64,000 bases of DNA from Microlunatus capsulatus (lineage in GTDB: Bacteria; Actinomycetota; Actinomycetes; Propionibacteriales; Propionibacteriaceae), in contig NZ_JAGIOB010000001.1 in assembly GCF_017876495.1 (NCBI RefSeq), positions 3,658,001 to 3,722,000 of the forward strand, read 5' to 3'. The notes under the pieces were generated by a model, which did not search any database, was not told where the DNA came from, and worked only from the letters and a program-made list of their open reading frames with translations. Below, piece by piece: positions 1 to 7,217 of this stretch; within the stretch, counting starts at the first letter, position 1, and each line of letters starts with the position of its first letter. The position numbers were made by a program, and so were the translations under genes.

Positions 1-584
1 CGCTGTGGCTGGGCTTCTTCGTCAACTGGCTCTCGGCCCTGCTGGCCCTGGGCGCCAACGCCTTCTACGTCGTCGTCTACACGATGCTGCTCAAGCGGCG
101 GACCTCCCAGAACATCGTCTGGGGCGGGATCGCCGGCTGCTTCCCGCCGCTGATCGGCTGGACCGCCGTCACCGGCGAGGTGGCGCTGGCCCCGTTCGTG
201 CTGTTCGCCATCGTCTTCTTCTGGACGCCGCCGCACACCTGGGCGCTGGCCTTCCGCTACCGCGAGGACTACGCCGCGGCCCAGGTGCCGATGCTGCCCG
301 TCGTCGCGCCCGCCCCGGCCGTCGCCGCACGGATCCTGGCCTACTCCGTGGTCACCGTGGCGGTCTCGCTGGCCCTGTGGCCCGTCGCCGGCACCGGCTG
401 GCTGTACCCGGTGGTGGCCGCGCTGACCGGCGCCGCCCTCATCTGGGAGTCGGTCCAGCTGCTGGTCCGTGCCCGGCGCGGGCTGACCGACGCCGCGCTG
501 AAGCCGATGCGGCTGTTCCACTGGAGCAACTCCTACCTCGCGCTCGTCTTCGTCGCCGCCGCGGTCGACCCGCTGCTGCGCTGA
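1..584 (+). CDS. ctaB: Protoheme IX farnesyltransferase (heme O synthase), 3' part
   Basis: The frame is open from the first bases of the window, so the N-terminal part, including the first DxxxD prenyl-diphosphate motif, lies outside. What is visible is a polytopic membrane protein with the family features [26 protein letters not shown] (the FxWTPPHxW signature) and [14 protein letters not shown] near the end. CtaB transfers a farnesyl group to heme B in the membrane to make heme O for cytochrome c oxidase. The partner enzyme CtaA is encoded 16 kb away on the other strand, and a SURF1 gene follows at 34 kb, so oxidase assembly genes are spread through this window. The TGA stop is at 582-584. 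Confidence 0.95.
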   Translation, partial: LWLGFFVNWLSALLALGANAFYVVVYTMLLKRRTSQNIVWGGIAGCFPPLIGWTAVTGEVALAPFVLFAIVFFWTPPHTWALAFRYREDYAAAQVPMLPVVAPAPAVAARILAYSVVTVAVSLALWPVAGTGWLYPVVAALTGAALIWESVQLLVRARRGLTDAALKPMRLFHWSNSYLALVFVAAAVDPLLR

Positions 585-606
585 GCACCACCCGGAGGAC
601 GCCGCG

Positions 607-1131
607 GTGACCCAGTCCGTCGAGCTCCTCCTCGACCGGGACGCCGAGCAGGCGGTCCGGGTGCTCTGGGCGCGGCTCGCCGAGGCGGACCTGCCGACCG
701 AGCAGCGGACCACCCCCAGCCCCAGCCACCGCCCGCACGTCACGCTGTTCGCCGGCGACGCGCTGGCCGAGGGGGCCGACGACGCCCTGCCCGGCCTGCT
801 CGCCGGGTTGGACCGGCCCCTCCGGCTCGGTGGCCTGCTCGCCTTCGGCCCGCGGAAGGGGAGCGTGGTGCTGGCCCGCCAGGTCGTCGTCGACGCCGCG
901 CTGCTGGCCCTGCAGACGAGGGTGGCCGCCGTCTGCGGCGCCGATCCCGACGGGCACTTCGGCCCCGGCCGGTGGACGCCGCACGTCACCCTGGCCCGAC
1001 GGGTCCCGGTCGCGCAGCTGTCGGCGGTGGTGGCCGCGCTCGGCGAGCTGCCCGAGCTGACGGCGTCCAGCCGGCGCTGCCGCCGCTGGGACAGCGTGCA
1101 GCGGGAGACCTGGGAGCTCACCGGGCGCTGA
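607..1131 (+). CDS. 2'-5' RNA ligase family / 2H phosphoesterase
   Basis: A 174-residue cytoplasmic protein with the two H-x-T motifs that define 2H phosphoesterases: RPHVTLFAG near residue 46 and TPHVTLARR near residue 124. Family members (LigT, ThpR and related) ligate or hydrolyse 2',5' or cyclic phosphodiester ends of RNA; the substrate here cannot be told. The GTG start at 607 follows the ctaB stop by 22 nt, with a GGAGGACG stretch just upstream serving as ribosome binding site, so it is probably co-transcribed with ctaB. The family is well supported, the reaction is not. Confidence 0.8.
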   Translation: MTQSVELLLDRDAEQAVRVLWARLAEADLPTEQRTTPSPSHRPHVTLFAGDALAEGADDALPGLLAGLDRPLRLGGLLAFGPRKGSVVLARQVVVDAALLALQTRVAAVCGADPDGHFGPGRWTPHVTLARRVPVAQLSAVVAALGELPELTASSRRCRRWDSVQRETWELTGR

Positions 1132-1183
1132 GCGGCCGCGCCGTGACCCGGTCCGGCGTGCACGACCGGTTAGGCTGCCCGGC

Positions 1184-2245
1184 ATGTCCTCCGACGACCC
1201 CGCTGCGGGAGCCGCCGGTCGGGCCCCCGGCATGCTGGACGTCGCCCGGCTCGCCGGCGTCTCCCACCAGACCGTCTCCCGGGTGCTCAACGACCACCCG
1301 AGCGTCCGGCCCGAGACCCGGGTGCGGGTCGAGACGGCGATCCGCGAGCTGGGCTACCGCCGCAACTCCGCCGCCCGCGCCCTGGCCACCCGGCGCAGCA
1401 GCACCGTCGGCCTGCTGACGGCCACGTCCAACCGCAGCGGTCCCGTCTCCACCCTGGTCGCCGTCGAGCAGGCCTCCCGGGCCGCCGGCCTGTGGGTGAG
1501 CGTGGCCAGCCTCAGCGTCTACGACCCCGAGTCGGTGCGTTCCGCGCTCGACCACTTCCTCGACCAGGGCGTCGACGGGATCATCGTCATCGCCCCCGTC
1601 GAGGAGGCCGTCCAGGTCGCCTCCGCCGTCGCCCTCGACGTGCCGGTGGTCATCGTGGCCCCGCGGGTCGAGGCGGGCAGCCGGGCCCTGGCCGTCGCGG
1701 TCGACCAGCGGCACGGCGCCCGGCTGGTCGTCCGGCACCTCGCCGGCCTGGGCCACACCCGGATCGCCCACGTCGCCGGCCCCGTCGGCTGGCTGGACGC
1801 CATCGAGCGCGAGGGCGGCTGGCGCGAGGAGCTCGCGGCCCTCGGGCTGGACGCGCCGGACACCGTCCGGGGGGACTGGACCGCGGCCAGCGGCTACGCG
1901 GTGGCCCGCGACCTCGACCCGGGCGCGACGGCGGTCTTCGCCTCCAACGACCAGATGGCCCTGGGCCTGGTCCGGGCGCTCGTCGAGCAGGGCCGCCGGG
2001 TGCCCGAGGACGTCTCGGTCGCTGGCTTCGACGACATCGAGACCGCCGGCTTCGCGCTGCCCCCGCTGACCACCGTCCGGCAGGACTTCGCCGAGCTGGG
2101 GCTGGCTGCGGTCCGCACCCTGGTGGGCCGGATGGCTGGTGAGCCGGCCCCGCCCGCGACGCTGGTCCAGCCCGTCCTGCAGGTCCGGGCCAGCACGGGC
2201 CCGCCCCCGTCGGGGCCGGCCGTCGACGTCGGTGGACCGGGTTGA
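1184..2245 (+). CDS. LacI-family transcriptional regulator, probable arabinose repressor
   Basis: A 353-residue regulator. Residues 13-65 form the LacI helix-turn-helix (DVARLAGVSHQTVSRVLND) and hinge helix (NSAARALATRRSSTVGLL). The rest is the periplasmic-binding-protein-like sensor domain, ending with the conserved VSVAGFDDIE and PPLTTVRQD stretches. The start is supported by a -10 box TAGGCT at 1171-1176, seven bases before the ATG, which gives a leaderless transcript. The gene lies just ahead of araD-araA on the same strand, and a LacI-type palindrome sits between them (2256-2269), so I infer that it represses araDA and is relieved by a pentose or its phosphate. The ligand is not determined by the sequence. 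Confidence 0.88.
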   Translation: MSSDDPAAGAAGRAPGMLDVARLAGVSHQTVSRVLNDHPSVRPETRVRVETAIRELGYRRNSAARALATRRSSTVGLLTATSNRSGPVSTLVAVEQASRAAGLWVSVASLSVYDPESVRSALDHFLDQGVDGIIVIAPVEEAVQVASAVALDVPVVIVAPRVEAGSRALAVAVDQRHGARLVVRHLAGLGHTRIAHVAGPVGWLDAIEREGGWREELAALGLDAPDTVRGDWTAASGYAVARDLDPGATAVFASNDQMALGLVRALVEQGRRVPEDVSVAGFDDIETAGFALPPLTTVRQDFAELGLAAVRTLVGRMAGEPAPPATLVQPVLQVRASTGPPPSGPAVDVGGPG

Positions 2246-2255
2246 CCGGTATGAG

Positions 2256-2269
2256 TGTGAACGTTAACA
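2256..2269. promoter_or_regulatory. LacI-type operator upstream of araDA
   Basis: TGTGAACGTTAACA is a 14-bp palindrome with only the fourth pair unmatched and the central A-A-C-G-T-T core typical of LacI-family operators. It begins 10 bases after the lacI-type gene stops and lies 80 bases before the araD ATG. It is the natural binding site for the neighbouring regulator. Position and symmetry are seen directly; the binding protein is inferred. Confidence 0.65.
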
Positions 2270-2322
2270 TCGGCCCGGGCCGCTGCCGATCCGCGCGGCC
2301 CCGTGACGAGAGGACAGCCACC

Positions 2323-2352
2323 GTGCCGCACCAGGACCGGACCGCCGCATGA
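2323..2352 (+). CDS. Possible 9-residue leader peptide overlapping araD
   Basis: A GTG codon at 2323 is preceded at ideal distance by the strong ribosome binding site GAGAGGA (2308-2314). It opens a nine-codon frame (MPHQDRTAA) whose TGA is at 2350-2352, overlapping the araD ATG at 2349 in an ATGA junction. The araD ATG itself has only a weak ribosome binding site. This arrangement would let ribosomes terminate and reinitiate on araD. It could also be fortuitous, as no homologue comparison was possible. Confidence 0.35.
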   Translation: MPHQDRTAA

Positions 2353-3026
2353 GCATCGCGAGCGAGGTCGACGACGTCATCACCCGGGTCCGGCGCGAGG
2401 TGGCGGCCCTGCACGCCGAGCTGCCGCGCAACGAGCTGGTGGTGTGGACCGCCGGCAACGTCTCGGCCCGCGTGCCGGGTCGCGACCTGCTGGTCATCAA
2501 GCCGTCCGGGGTGAGCTACGACGAGCTGACGCCCGAGACGATGGTCGTCTGCGACCTGCAGGGCCGGCTGGTCGAGGGGGAGCGCTCGCCGTCCTCCGAC
2601 ACCGCCGCCCACGCCTACGTCTACGCGCAGATGCCCGAGGTCGGCGGGGTGGTGCACACCCACTCCACCTACGCGACCGCCTGGGCCTCGCGCGGTGAGG
2701 CCGTGCCCTGCGTGCTGACGATGATGGCCGACGAGTTCGGCGGGGAGATCCCCGTCGGGCCGTTCGCGCTGATCGGCGACGACTCCATCGGCCAGGGCAT
2801 CGTCGAGACGCTGCGCCGGTACCGCTCGCGCGCCGTGCTCATGCAGAACCACGGCCCCTTCACCGTCGGCGCGACGGCGAAGGCCGCGGTCAAGGCCGCC
2901 GTCCTCTGCGAGGAGGTGGCCCGCACCGTGCACATCGCCCGGCAGCTGGGCGAGCCGCTGCCCATCCCGCAGGACGACGTCGACCGGCTCTACGACCGCT
3001 ACCAGAACGCCTACGGCCAGCGCTGA
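2349..3026 (+). CDS. araD: L-ribulose-5-phosphate 4-epimerase
   Basis: A 225-residue class II aldolase/AraD-family enzyme that interconverts L-ribulose 5-phosphate and D-xylulose 5-phosphate, feeding arabinose carbon into the pentose phosphate pathway. Visible features are the substrate loop [11 protein letters not shown] and phosphate-binding [11 protein letters not shown], the zinc ligands in [13 protein letters not shown], and the third zinc histidine in [11 protein letters not shown]. The length matches AraD. It is followed 100 bp later by araA on the same strand and preceded by a LacI regulator and its operator. No araB (ribulokinase) lies in the cluster, so that step must be encoded elsewhere. 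Confidence 0.93.
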   Translation: MSIASEVDDVITRVRREVAALHAELPRNELVVWTAGNVSARVPGRDLLVIKPSGVSYDELTPETMVVCDLQGRLVEGERSPSSDTAAHAYVYAQMPEVGGVVHTHSTYATAWASRGEAVPCVLTMMADEFGGEIPVGPFALIGDDSIGQGIVETLRRYRSRAVLMQNHGPFTVGATAKAAVKAAVLCEEVARTVHIARQLGEPLPIPQDDVDRLYDRYQNAYGQR

Positions 3027-3044
3027 GCGCCGGTCCCCGGGCAC

Positions 3045-3090
3045 GCGCCACCAGCACTGCGCACCACCAGCACCTCGCACCACCAGCACC
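3045..3090 (+). repeat. Short direct repeats between araD and araA
   Basis: Three near-identical copies of a 13-17 bp unit centred on CACCAGCAC (gcgccaccagcact, gcgcaccaccagcacct, cgcaccaccagcacc) fill half of the araD-araA gap. The unit is C/A-rich on the coding strand and therefore unstructured. No function is evident. It resembles replication-slippage product more than a regulatory array. Confidence 0.5.
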
Positions 3091-3126
3091 CGCACCGCAC
3101 CCCGACCCGAAGGATCACCGCCGACC

Positions 3127-4626
3127 ATGACCTCCACCCCCCGCGTCTGGTTCCTGACCGGCAGCCAGGGCCTCTACGGCCCCGAGACCGTCGCCCAGGT
3201 CGAGCAGCAGTCGCGCCAGATCGTCGACCAGCTGAACGAGGGCCGTGACCTCGGCCTACCCGTCGAGTGGCGGTCCGTGCTCACCGACTCCACCTCGATC
3301 CACCAGACGGTGCTGGCCGCGAACGCCGACCCCGACGTCGTCGGCGTCATCGCCTGGATGCACACGTTCTCGCCGGCCAAGATGTGGATCACCGGGATGG
3401 ACGCGCTGCGCACGCCGTTCCTGCACCTGCACACGCAGGCCAACGTGTCGCTGCCGTGGTCCGAGATCGACATGGACTTCATGAACCTCAACCAGGCCGC
3501 CCACGGCGACCGGGAGTTCGGCTACATCCAGACCCGGCTCGGGGTCGCCCGCAAGACCGTCGTCGGGCACGTCTCCGACCCGGCCGTCCGGGCCCGCGTC
3601 GCCGCCTGGCAGCGCGCGGCCGTCGGCGCCGCCGCCGTCCGCTCGCTGAAGCTGGCCCGGTTCGGGGACAACATGCGCGACGTGGCCGTCACCGAGGGCG
3701 ACAAGGTCGAGGCGCAGCTGCGCTTCGGCGTCTCGGTCAACACCTACGGCGTCAACGACCTGGTGGAGGCCGTCGACGGCGCCCCCGAGCAGGCCGTCGA
3801 CGACCTGGTGGCCGAGTACGCCGACCTCTACGACCTCGCTCCCGAGCTGGCCGTGGGCGGCGACCGGCACGACTCCCTGCGCTACGGCGCGCGGATCGAG
3901 GCGGGGCTGCGGGCGTTCCTGACCGCCGGCGGTTTCGGCGCCTTCACCACGAACTTCGAGGACCTGGGCGGGCTCCGCCAGCTGCCCGGCCTGGCCGTGC
4001 AGCGGCTGATGGCCGACGGCTACGGCTTCGGCGGTGAGGGCGACTGGAAGACCTCGGTCATGCTGCACACCATCAAGGCGATGGGTGCCGGTCTGCCGCA
4101 GGGGACGTCGTTCATGGAGGACTACACCTACCACCTGGGCCCGGGCACCCCGAAGATCCTCGGCGCGCACATGCTCGAGGTCTGCCCGACGATCGCCGCC
4201 GGCCGTCCCCGGGTCGAGATCCACCCGCTGGGCATCGGCGACCGGGAGGACCCGGTCCGCCTCGTCTTCGACGCCGCCACCGGCCCCGCCGCCGTCGTCG
4301 GCATCTGCGACCTGGGCGACCGGTTCCGGCTGGTGCTCAACGAGGTCGACGTCGTCGACCCCGACGAGCCGCTGCCCAAGCTCCCCGTGGCCCGCGCCGT
4401 CTGGGAGCCGAAGCCCTCGCTGTCCACCTCCGCGGAGGCCTGGCTGATGGCCGGCGGCCCGCACCACACGGTGCTGTCGCAGGCGGTCGGCACCGAGGAG
4501 CTGACCGACTTCGCCCGGATGGTCGGGGTGGAGCTGCTGGTCATCGACGGCGCCACCACCAGCCGCGACTTCGGCAACGAGATCCGCTGGAACCAGGCCG
4601 CCTACCGGCTCGGGATGGGCTTCTGA
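3127..4626 (+). CDS. araA: L-arabinose isomerase
   Basis: A 499-residue enzyme converting L-arabinose to L-ribulose, the usual length for AraA. The N-terminus [14 protein letters not shown] is the family signature. Residues such as FMEDYTYHL and the [16 protein letters not shown] segment carry the metal-binding glutamates and histidines. The ATG at 3127 is preceded by AAGGA at 3110-3114. It is the last gene of the short araDA unit. Its last 25 bases overlap the 3' end of the convergent epimerase gene, leaving no room for a terminator between them. Confidence 0.96.
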   Translation: MTSTPRVWFLTGSQGLYGPETVAQVEQQSRQIVDQLNEGRDLGLPVEWRSVLTDSTSIHQTVLAANADPDVVGVIAWMHTFSPAKMWITGMDALRTPFLHLHTQANVSLPWSEIDMDFMNLNQAAHGDREFGYIQTRLGVARKTVVGHVSDPAVRARVAAWQRAAVGAAAVRSLKLARFGDNMRDVAVTEGDKVEAQLRFGVSVNTYGVNDLVEAVDGAPEQAVDDLVAEYADLYDLAPELAVGGDRHDSLRYGARIEAGLRAFLTAGGFGAFTTNFEDLGGLRQLPGLAVQRLMADGYGFGGEGDWKTSVMLHTIKAMGAGLPQGTSFMEDYTYHLGPGTPKILGAHMLEVCPTIAAGRPRVEIHPLGIGDREDPVRLVFDAATGPAAVVGICDLGDRFRLVLNEVDVVDPDEPLPKLPVARAVWEPKPSLSTSAEAWLMAGGPHHTVLSQAVGTEELTDFARMVGVELLVIDGATTSRDFGNEIRWNQAAYRLGMGF

Positions 4627-5600
4627 CCGCTCGCTGACCCGGGACCGACCAGGGCGCCCACCGCGGCGTCCAGGTCGGTCCAGGTGAAGCGGAAGCCCGC
4701 GTCCAGCAGGGCGGTCGGGACGGCCCAGCGGCTCTTCAGCAGCAGCTCGGACTCCTGGCGGAGCAGCCACATCCCCGGCTCGAGCAGCCAGCGGGGCACC
4801 GGCACGCCGACGGGCATCCCGACCGCGCGGCGCAGCGCCGCCATCAGCCCGCGGTTCGTCCCGGCCACCGGGGCGGCCAGGTTGACCGGCCCGGACAGGT
4901 CGTGGTCCTCCAGGAAGGCCATCGCGGCCAGCAGGTCGTCGACGTGGATCCAGCTGAACCGCTGCTCGCCGTGCGTGCGGCCGTGCGGCGCGGCGGGGCC
5001 CGTGGCGTCGGCGCCGATCCCGTCGTAGCGGTGGTGGGGGAACCACCAGCCGTCCAGCTGCGGCCCGCCGAAGCCGGTCCGGGCCGCCCGGGCCAGCATC
5101 GTCAGCGCGGGCCCGTCGCCCAGCACGATCGCCATCCGCAGGGCCACCCGGCGGGTGCCGGGCAGCGCGCCGGCGAAGAGCTCCCGCTCCCAGGCCCGGG
5201 CCACGTCGACGGAGAAGCCCGCGCCCAGCTCGCCGTCCGCCTCGGACTGCGGCCGGTCGGTCGCGTGCCGGTAGATGGTCGCGGTGCTGGCGTTCAGCCA
5301 CAGCCGTGGCGGGTCCGCGGCGGCGCTGACGGCCCGGTGCAGGGCCGCCGTGGTGGCCACCCGGGAGTCGTGGATGACGGCGCGGTTGCGCGCGGTGTAG
5401 CGGCAGCCGACGCTCCGGCCGGCGAGGTTGACGACCAGGTCGGACCCGTCCACGAGGGCCGCGAGCCGGTCGGGCTGGTCCCAGCGCGCGTCCGGCCCGG
5501 TCCGTCCGACGACGACCACGTCGTGCCCGCGGGCGGCGAGGTCGGCGGCGACCAGCGGCCCGAGGAAGCCCGAGGCCCCGGCCAGGACCGCCCGGCTCAC
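4602..5600 (-). CDS. TIGR01777-family NAD(P)-dependent epimerase (DUF1731)
   Basis: A 332-residue Rossmann-fold protein of the extended SDR, YfcH-like family. It has the nucleotide motif [11 protein letters not shown] at the N-terminus, the [11 protein letters not shown] segment specific to this family, STATIYRH, the central [13 protein letters not shown] and the C-terminal DUF1731 region. The substrate is unknown for the family. The GTG start at 5600 overlaps the stop of the upstream serpin gene by four bases (GTGA), so the two are translationally coupled. The 3' end overlaps araA tail to tail. The last dozen residues extend beyond the usual family end. Confidence 0.85.
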   Translation of the reverse strand: MSRAVLAGASGFLGPLVAADLAARGHDVVVVGRTGPDARWDQPDRLAALVDGSDLVVNLAGRSVGCRYTARNRAVIHDSRVATTAALHRAVSAAADPPRLWLNASTATIYRHATDRPQSEADGELGAGFSVDVARAWERELFAGALPGTRRVALRMAIVLGDGPALTMLARAARTGFGGPQLDGWWFPHHRYDGIGADATGPAAPHGRTHGEQRFSWIHVDDLLAAMAFLEDHDLSGPVNLAAPVAGTNRGLMAALRRAVGMPVGVPVPRWLLEPGMWLLRQESELLLKSRWAVPTALLDAGFRFTWTDLDAAVGALVGPGSASGQKPIPSR

Positions 5601-6895
5601 GAGGCCGCCGCCGTCGGGTCGACGACCTGGACGAGCAGCAGCGGCAGCCCGGTCTCCACGTCGTGCAGGCAGGCCAGGTAGGGCCGGTCCAGGGTCAGCT
5701 CCAGCGGCGTCGAGGGGGCGCTGACCGGCTCCATCGTCACCCCGGTGGCCGCGGCCGCCTCCAGCCCCTCCTCGTCGAGTGCCAGCCAGCCCTGGTGCTG
5801 CACCGCGGCCACCAGCAGCCGCTCGGCGCGGGTCATGCCGTCGAACTCGGCCTCGGGGGTGAAGGCGCGGCGCATCCCCAGGCGCCGCAGCGCGTCGGTC
5901 AGCTCGAGCGCGGTGCGCAGCTCGACGGGCGGCATCCGCAGGGCGACGCCGCGGTCCGGCTCCCGGCGCAGCAGGTTCGCGAGGCCGTCCCCGCGCAGGG
6001 CGGGGCGCAGCGTGGCGAGGTCCACGTCGGGCCGGATGACGGTGAGCGCCAGCTCGTCCCCGGCCAGCGGCACCCGGGCCGCCGTCCAGCCCTCGCCGAT
6101 GGCGCCGCCCCCGGGGAGCACCGTCGCCATCGACGGCACCGTCACGGGCCCCCCGGGCGCGGCGAACTCCAGCGGCCCGCCCGGGTCGAAGGCCTTCCGC
6201 CACGGCGCGCGGACGTGCAGGGCGTTCGCGAGCACCATCCGGGTGCCGGGCCGGACCGACCCCTCGGGCATCAGCTCCTCGATGCGGTCGTGGGTCTGGT
6301 CCGCCACCCAGGCGTTGACCGCCCGCCGGGCCGCCTCGGGATCGCCGGCGAGGTCGGTCTCGGACACCCCGGTGCCGAACCACGCCGCGAGGTCCTCGAG
6401 GAACGGCCTCTCCCAGGCCGAGCCCTGCTGCCCCCAGACCCGGTTCGCGGTGTCGAGCACGACCGTCGTCTTCTTCCCGGCGGCGTTCTCCCGCCGCCCC
6501 GACCGCGTCCCCAGCAGCTGGTCGAGGGCGCTCAGGCCCGGCCCCAGGGCGGCCAGGTCGGGCAGGTGCAGGGCGGCGTCCATCTCCTCAGCCGTGGTGC
6601 CGGTCGCGCCGTACCGGACCATGGCCAGGGCCACCAGCACCGACCAGGGCGAGCAGACGAGGTTCCCCTCCTCGCCGACGGCGTCGAGCAGGTCCGCGCC
6701 GAAGGCGCCCACCGCGTCCACCAGCGCGGGGACCCGAGCGGGGTCGCCCGGCCGACGGGCGACGTCCGCGGCGACCAGGTCGCCGCCCGCGGCGGCGCAG
6801 CCGGCCAGGCCGCCGGCCCCGGCCAGGGCGGCGAGCCCGCCGAGGGCCAGCAGGGTGCGGCGGGGGAGCAGGACGTCCGCGGTCCGGGGACTCAT
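5597..6895 (-). CDS. Serpin-family protein with lipoprotein signal peptide
   Basis: A 432-residue serpin. The N-terminus has a twin-arginine-like PRR followed by a hydrophobic stretch ending in LAGC, a lipobox, so the mature protein should be anchored outside the membrane. Serpin landmarks include NLVCSPWSVLVALAMV, ANRVWGQQG, LANALHVRAPW and the reactive-centre hinge DEEGLEAAAATG, then the shutter strand LDRPYL. The alanine-rich hinge is typical of inhibitory serpins, but P14 is Leu rather than Thr or Ser. By counting 17 residues from the hinge the scissile bond would be near Val-Ser in EPVSAP. A -10 box TAGCCT lies seven bases before the ATG. Target protease unknown. Confidence 0.88.
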   Translation of the reverse strand: MSPRTADVLLPRRTLLALGGLAALAGAGGLAGCAAAGGDLVAADVARRPGDPARVPALVDAVGAFGADLLDAVGEEGNLVCSPWSVLVALAMVRYGATGTTAEEMDAALHLPDLAALGPGLSALDQLLGTRSGRRENAAGKKTTVVLDTANRVWGQQGSAWERPFLEDLAAWFGTGVSETDLAGDPEAARRAVNAWVADQTHDRIEELMPEGSVRPGTRMVLANALHVRAPWRKAFDPGGPLEFAAPGGPVTVPSMATVLPGGGAIGEGWTAARVPLAGDELALTVIRPDVDLATLRPALRGDGLANLLRREPDRGVALRMPPVELRTALELTDALRRLGMRRAFTPEAEFDGMTRAERLLVAAVQHQGWLALDEEGLEAAAATGVTMEPVSAPSTPLELTLDRPYLACLHDVETGLPLLLVQVVDPTAAAS

Positions 6896-7009
6896 GGCCC
6901 GCAGGCTAGGCGCGGCGGAGGGCGCGCAGCCAGGGCGGGGCGCCGGTCGACGCCGCATCGTGACCGGACGGCTGGCGGGCCGGGGCCGCGGTGGTCCACG
7001 ATGGGCCGG

Positions 7010-7173
7010 GTGAGGTGGTGCTACCGGCGAGACACGGTCCCTCCGTGGACCGGCGCCCGAGGAACCCTCCGGTGACAGCACGTCGACCCTGCCGCAGGAC
7101 CGCAGGTGCACGCCTGCGCTCCGCGCAGCTCGGCACCCGCACCCGCACGACCGGTCGCCCGGCACCACCTCAC
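7010..7173 (+). ncRNA. Retron msr-msd non-coding RNA (candidate)
   Basis: A perfect 12-bp inverted repeat, GTGAGGTGGTGC at 7010-7021 and GCACCACCTCAC at 7162-7173, brackets 140 bases. It matches the a1/a2 arms that pair the ends of retron RNAs. Inside, 7035-7052 forms a small msr-like hairpin (CGGTCC/GGACCG, 6 bp, loop CTCCGT). The 7082-7134 segment folds into a long interrupted stem with an apical hairpin CGCAGG/CCTGCG at 7101-7118, as expected for msd. The unpaired run after a1 contains G7029 and G7031, candidates for the branching guanosine. A -10-like CACGAT at 6997-7002 would place the transcript start at about 7009-7010, the first base of a1. The RT begins 44 nt after a2. Confidence 0.75.
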
Positions 7174-7217
7174 GCCCCGGGCCGCGGCCGTGCGCTCCTC
7201 CGGACCGCGGACGCCCG

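Noticed and set aside
5597-6895. The serpin as retron effector
   Set aside because: It is divergent, has its own promoter, carries a lipoprotein export signal and is coupled to an epimerase gene instead.
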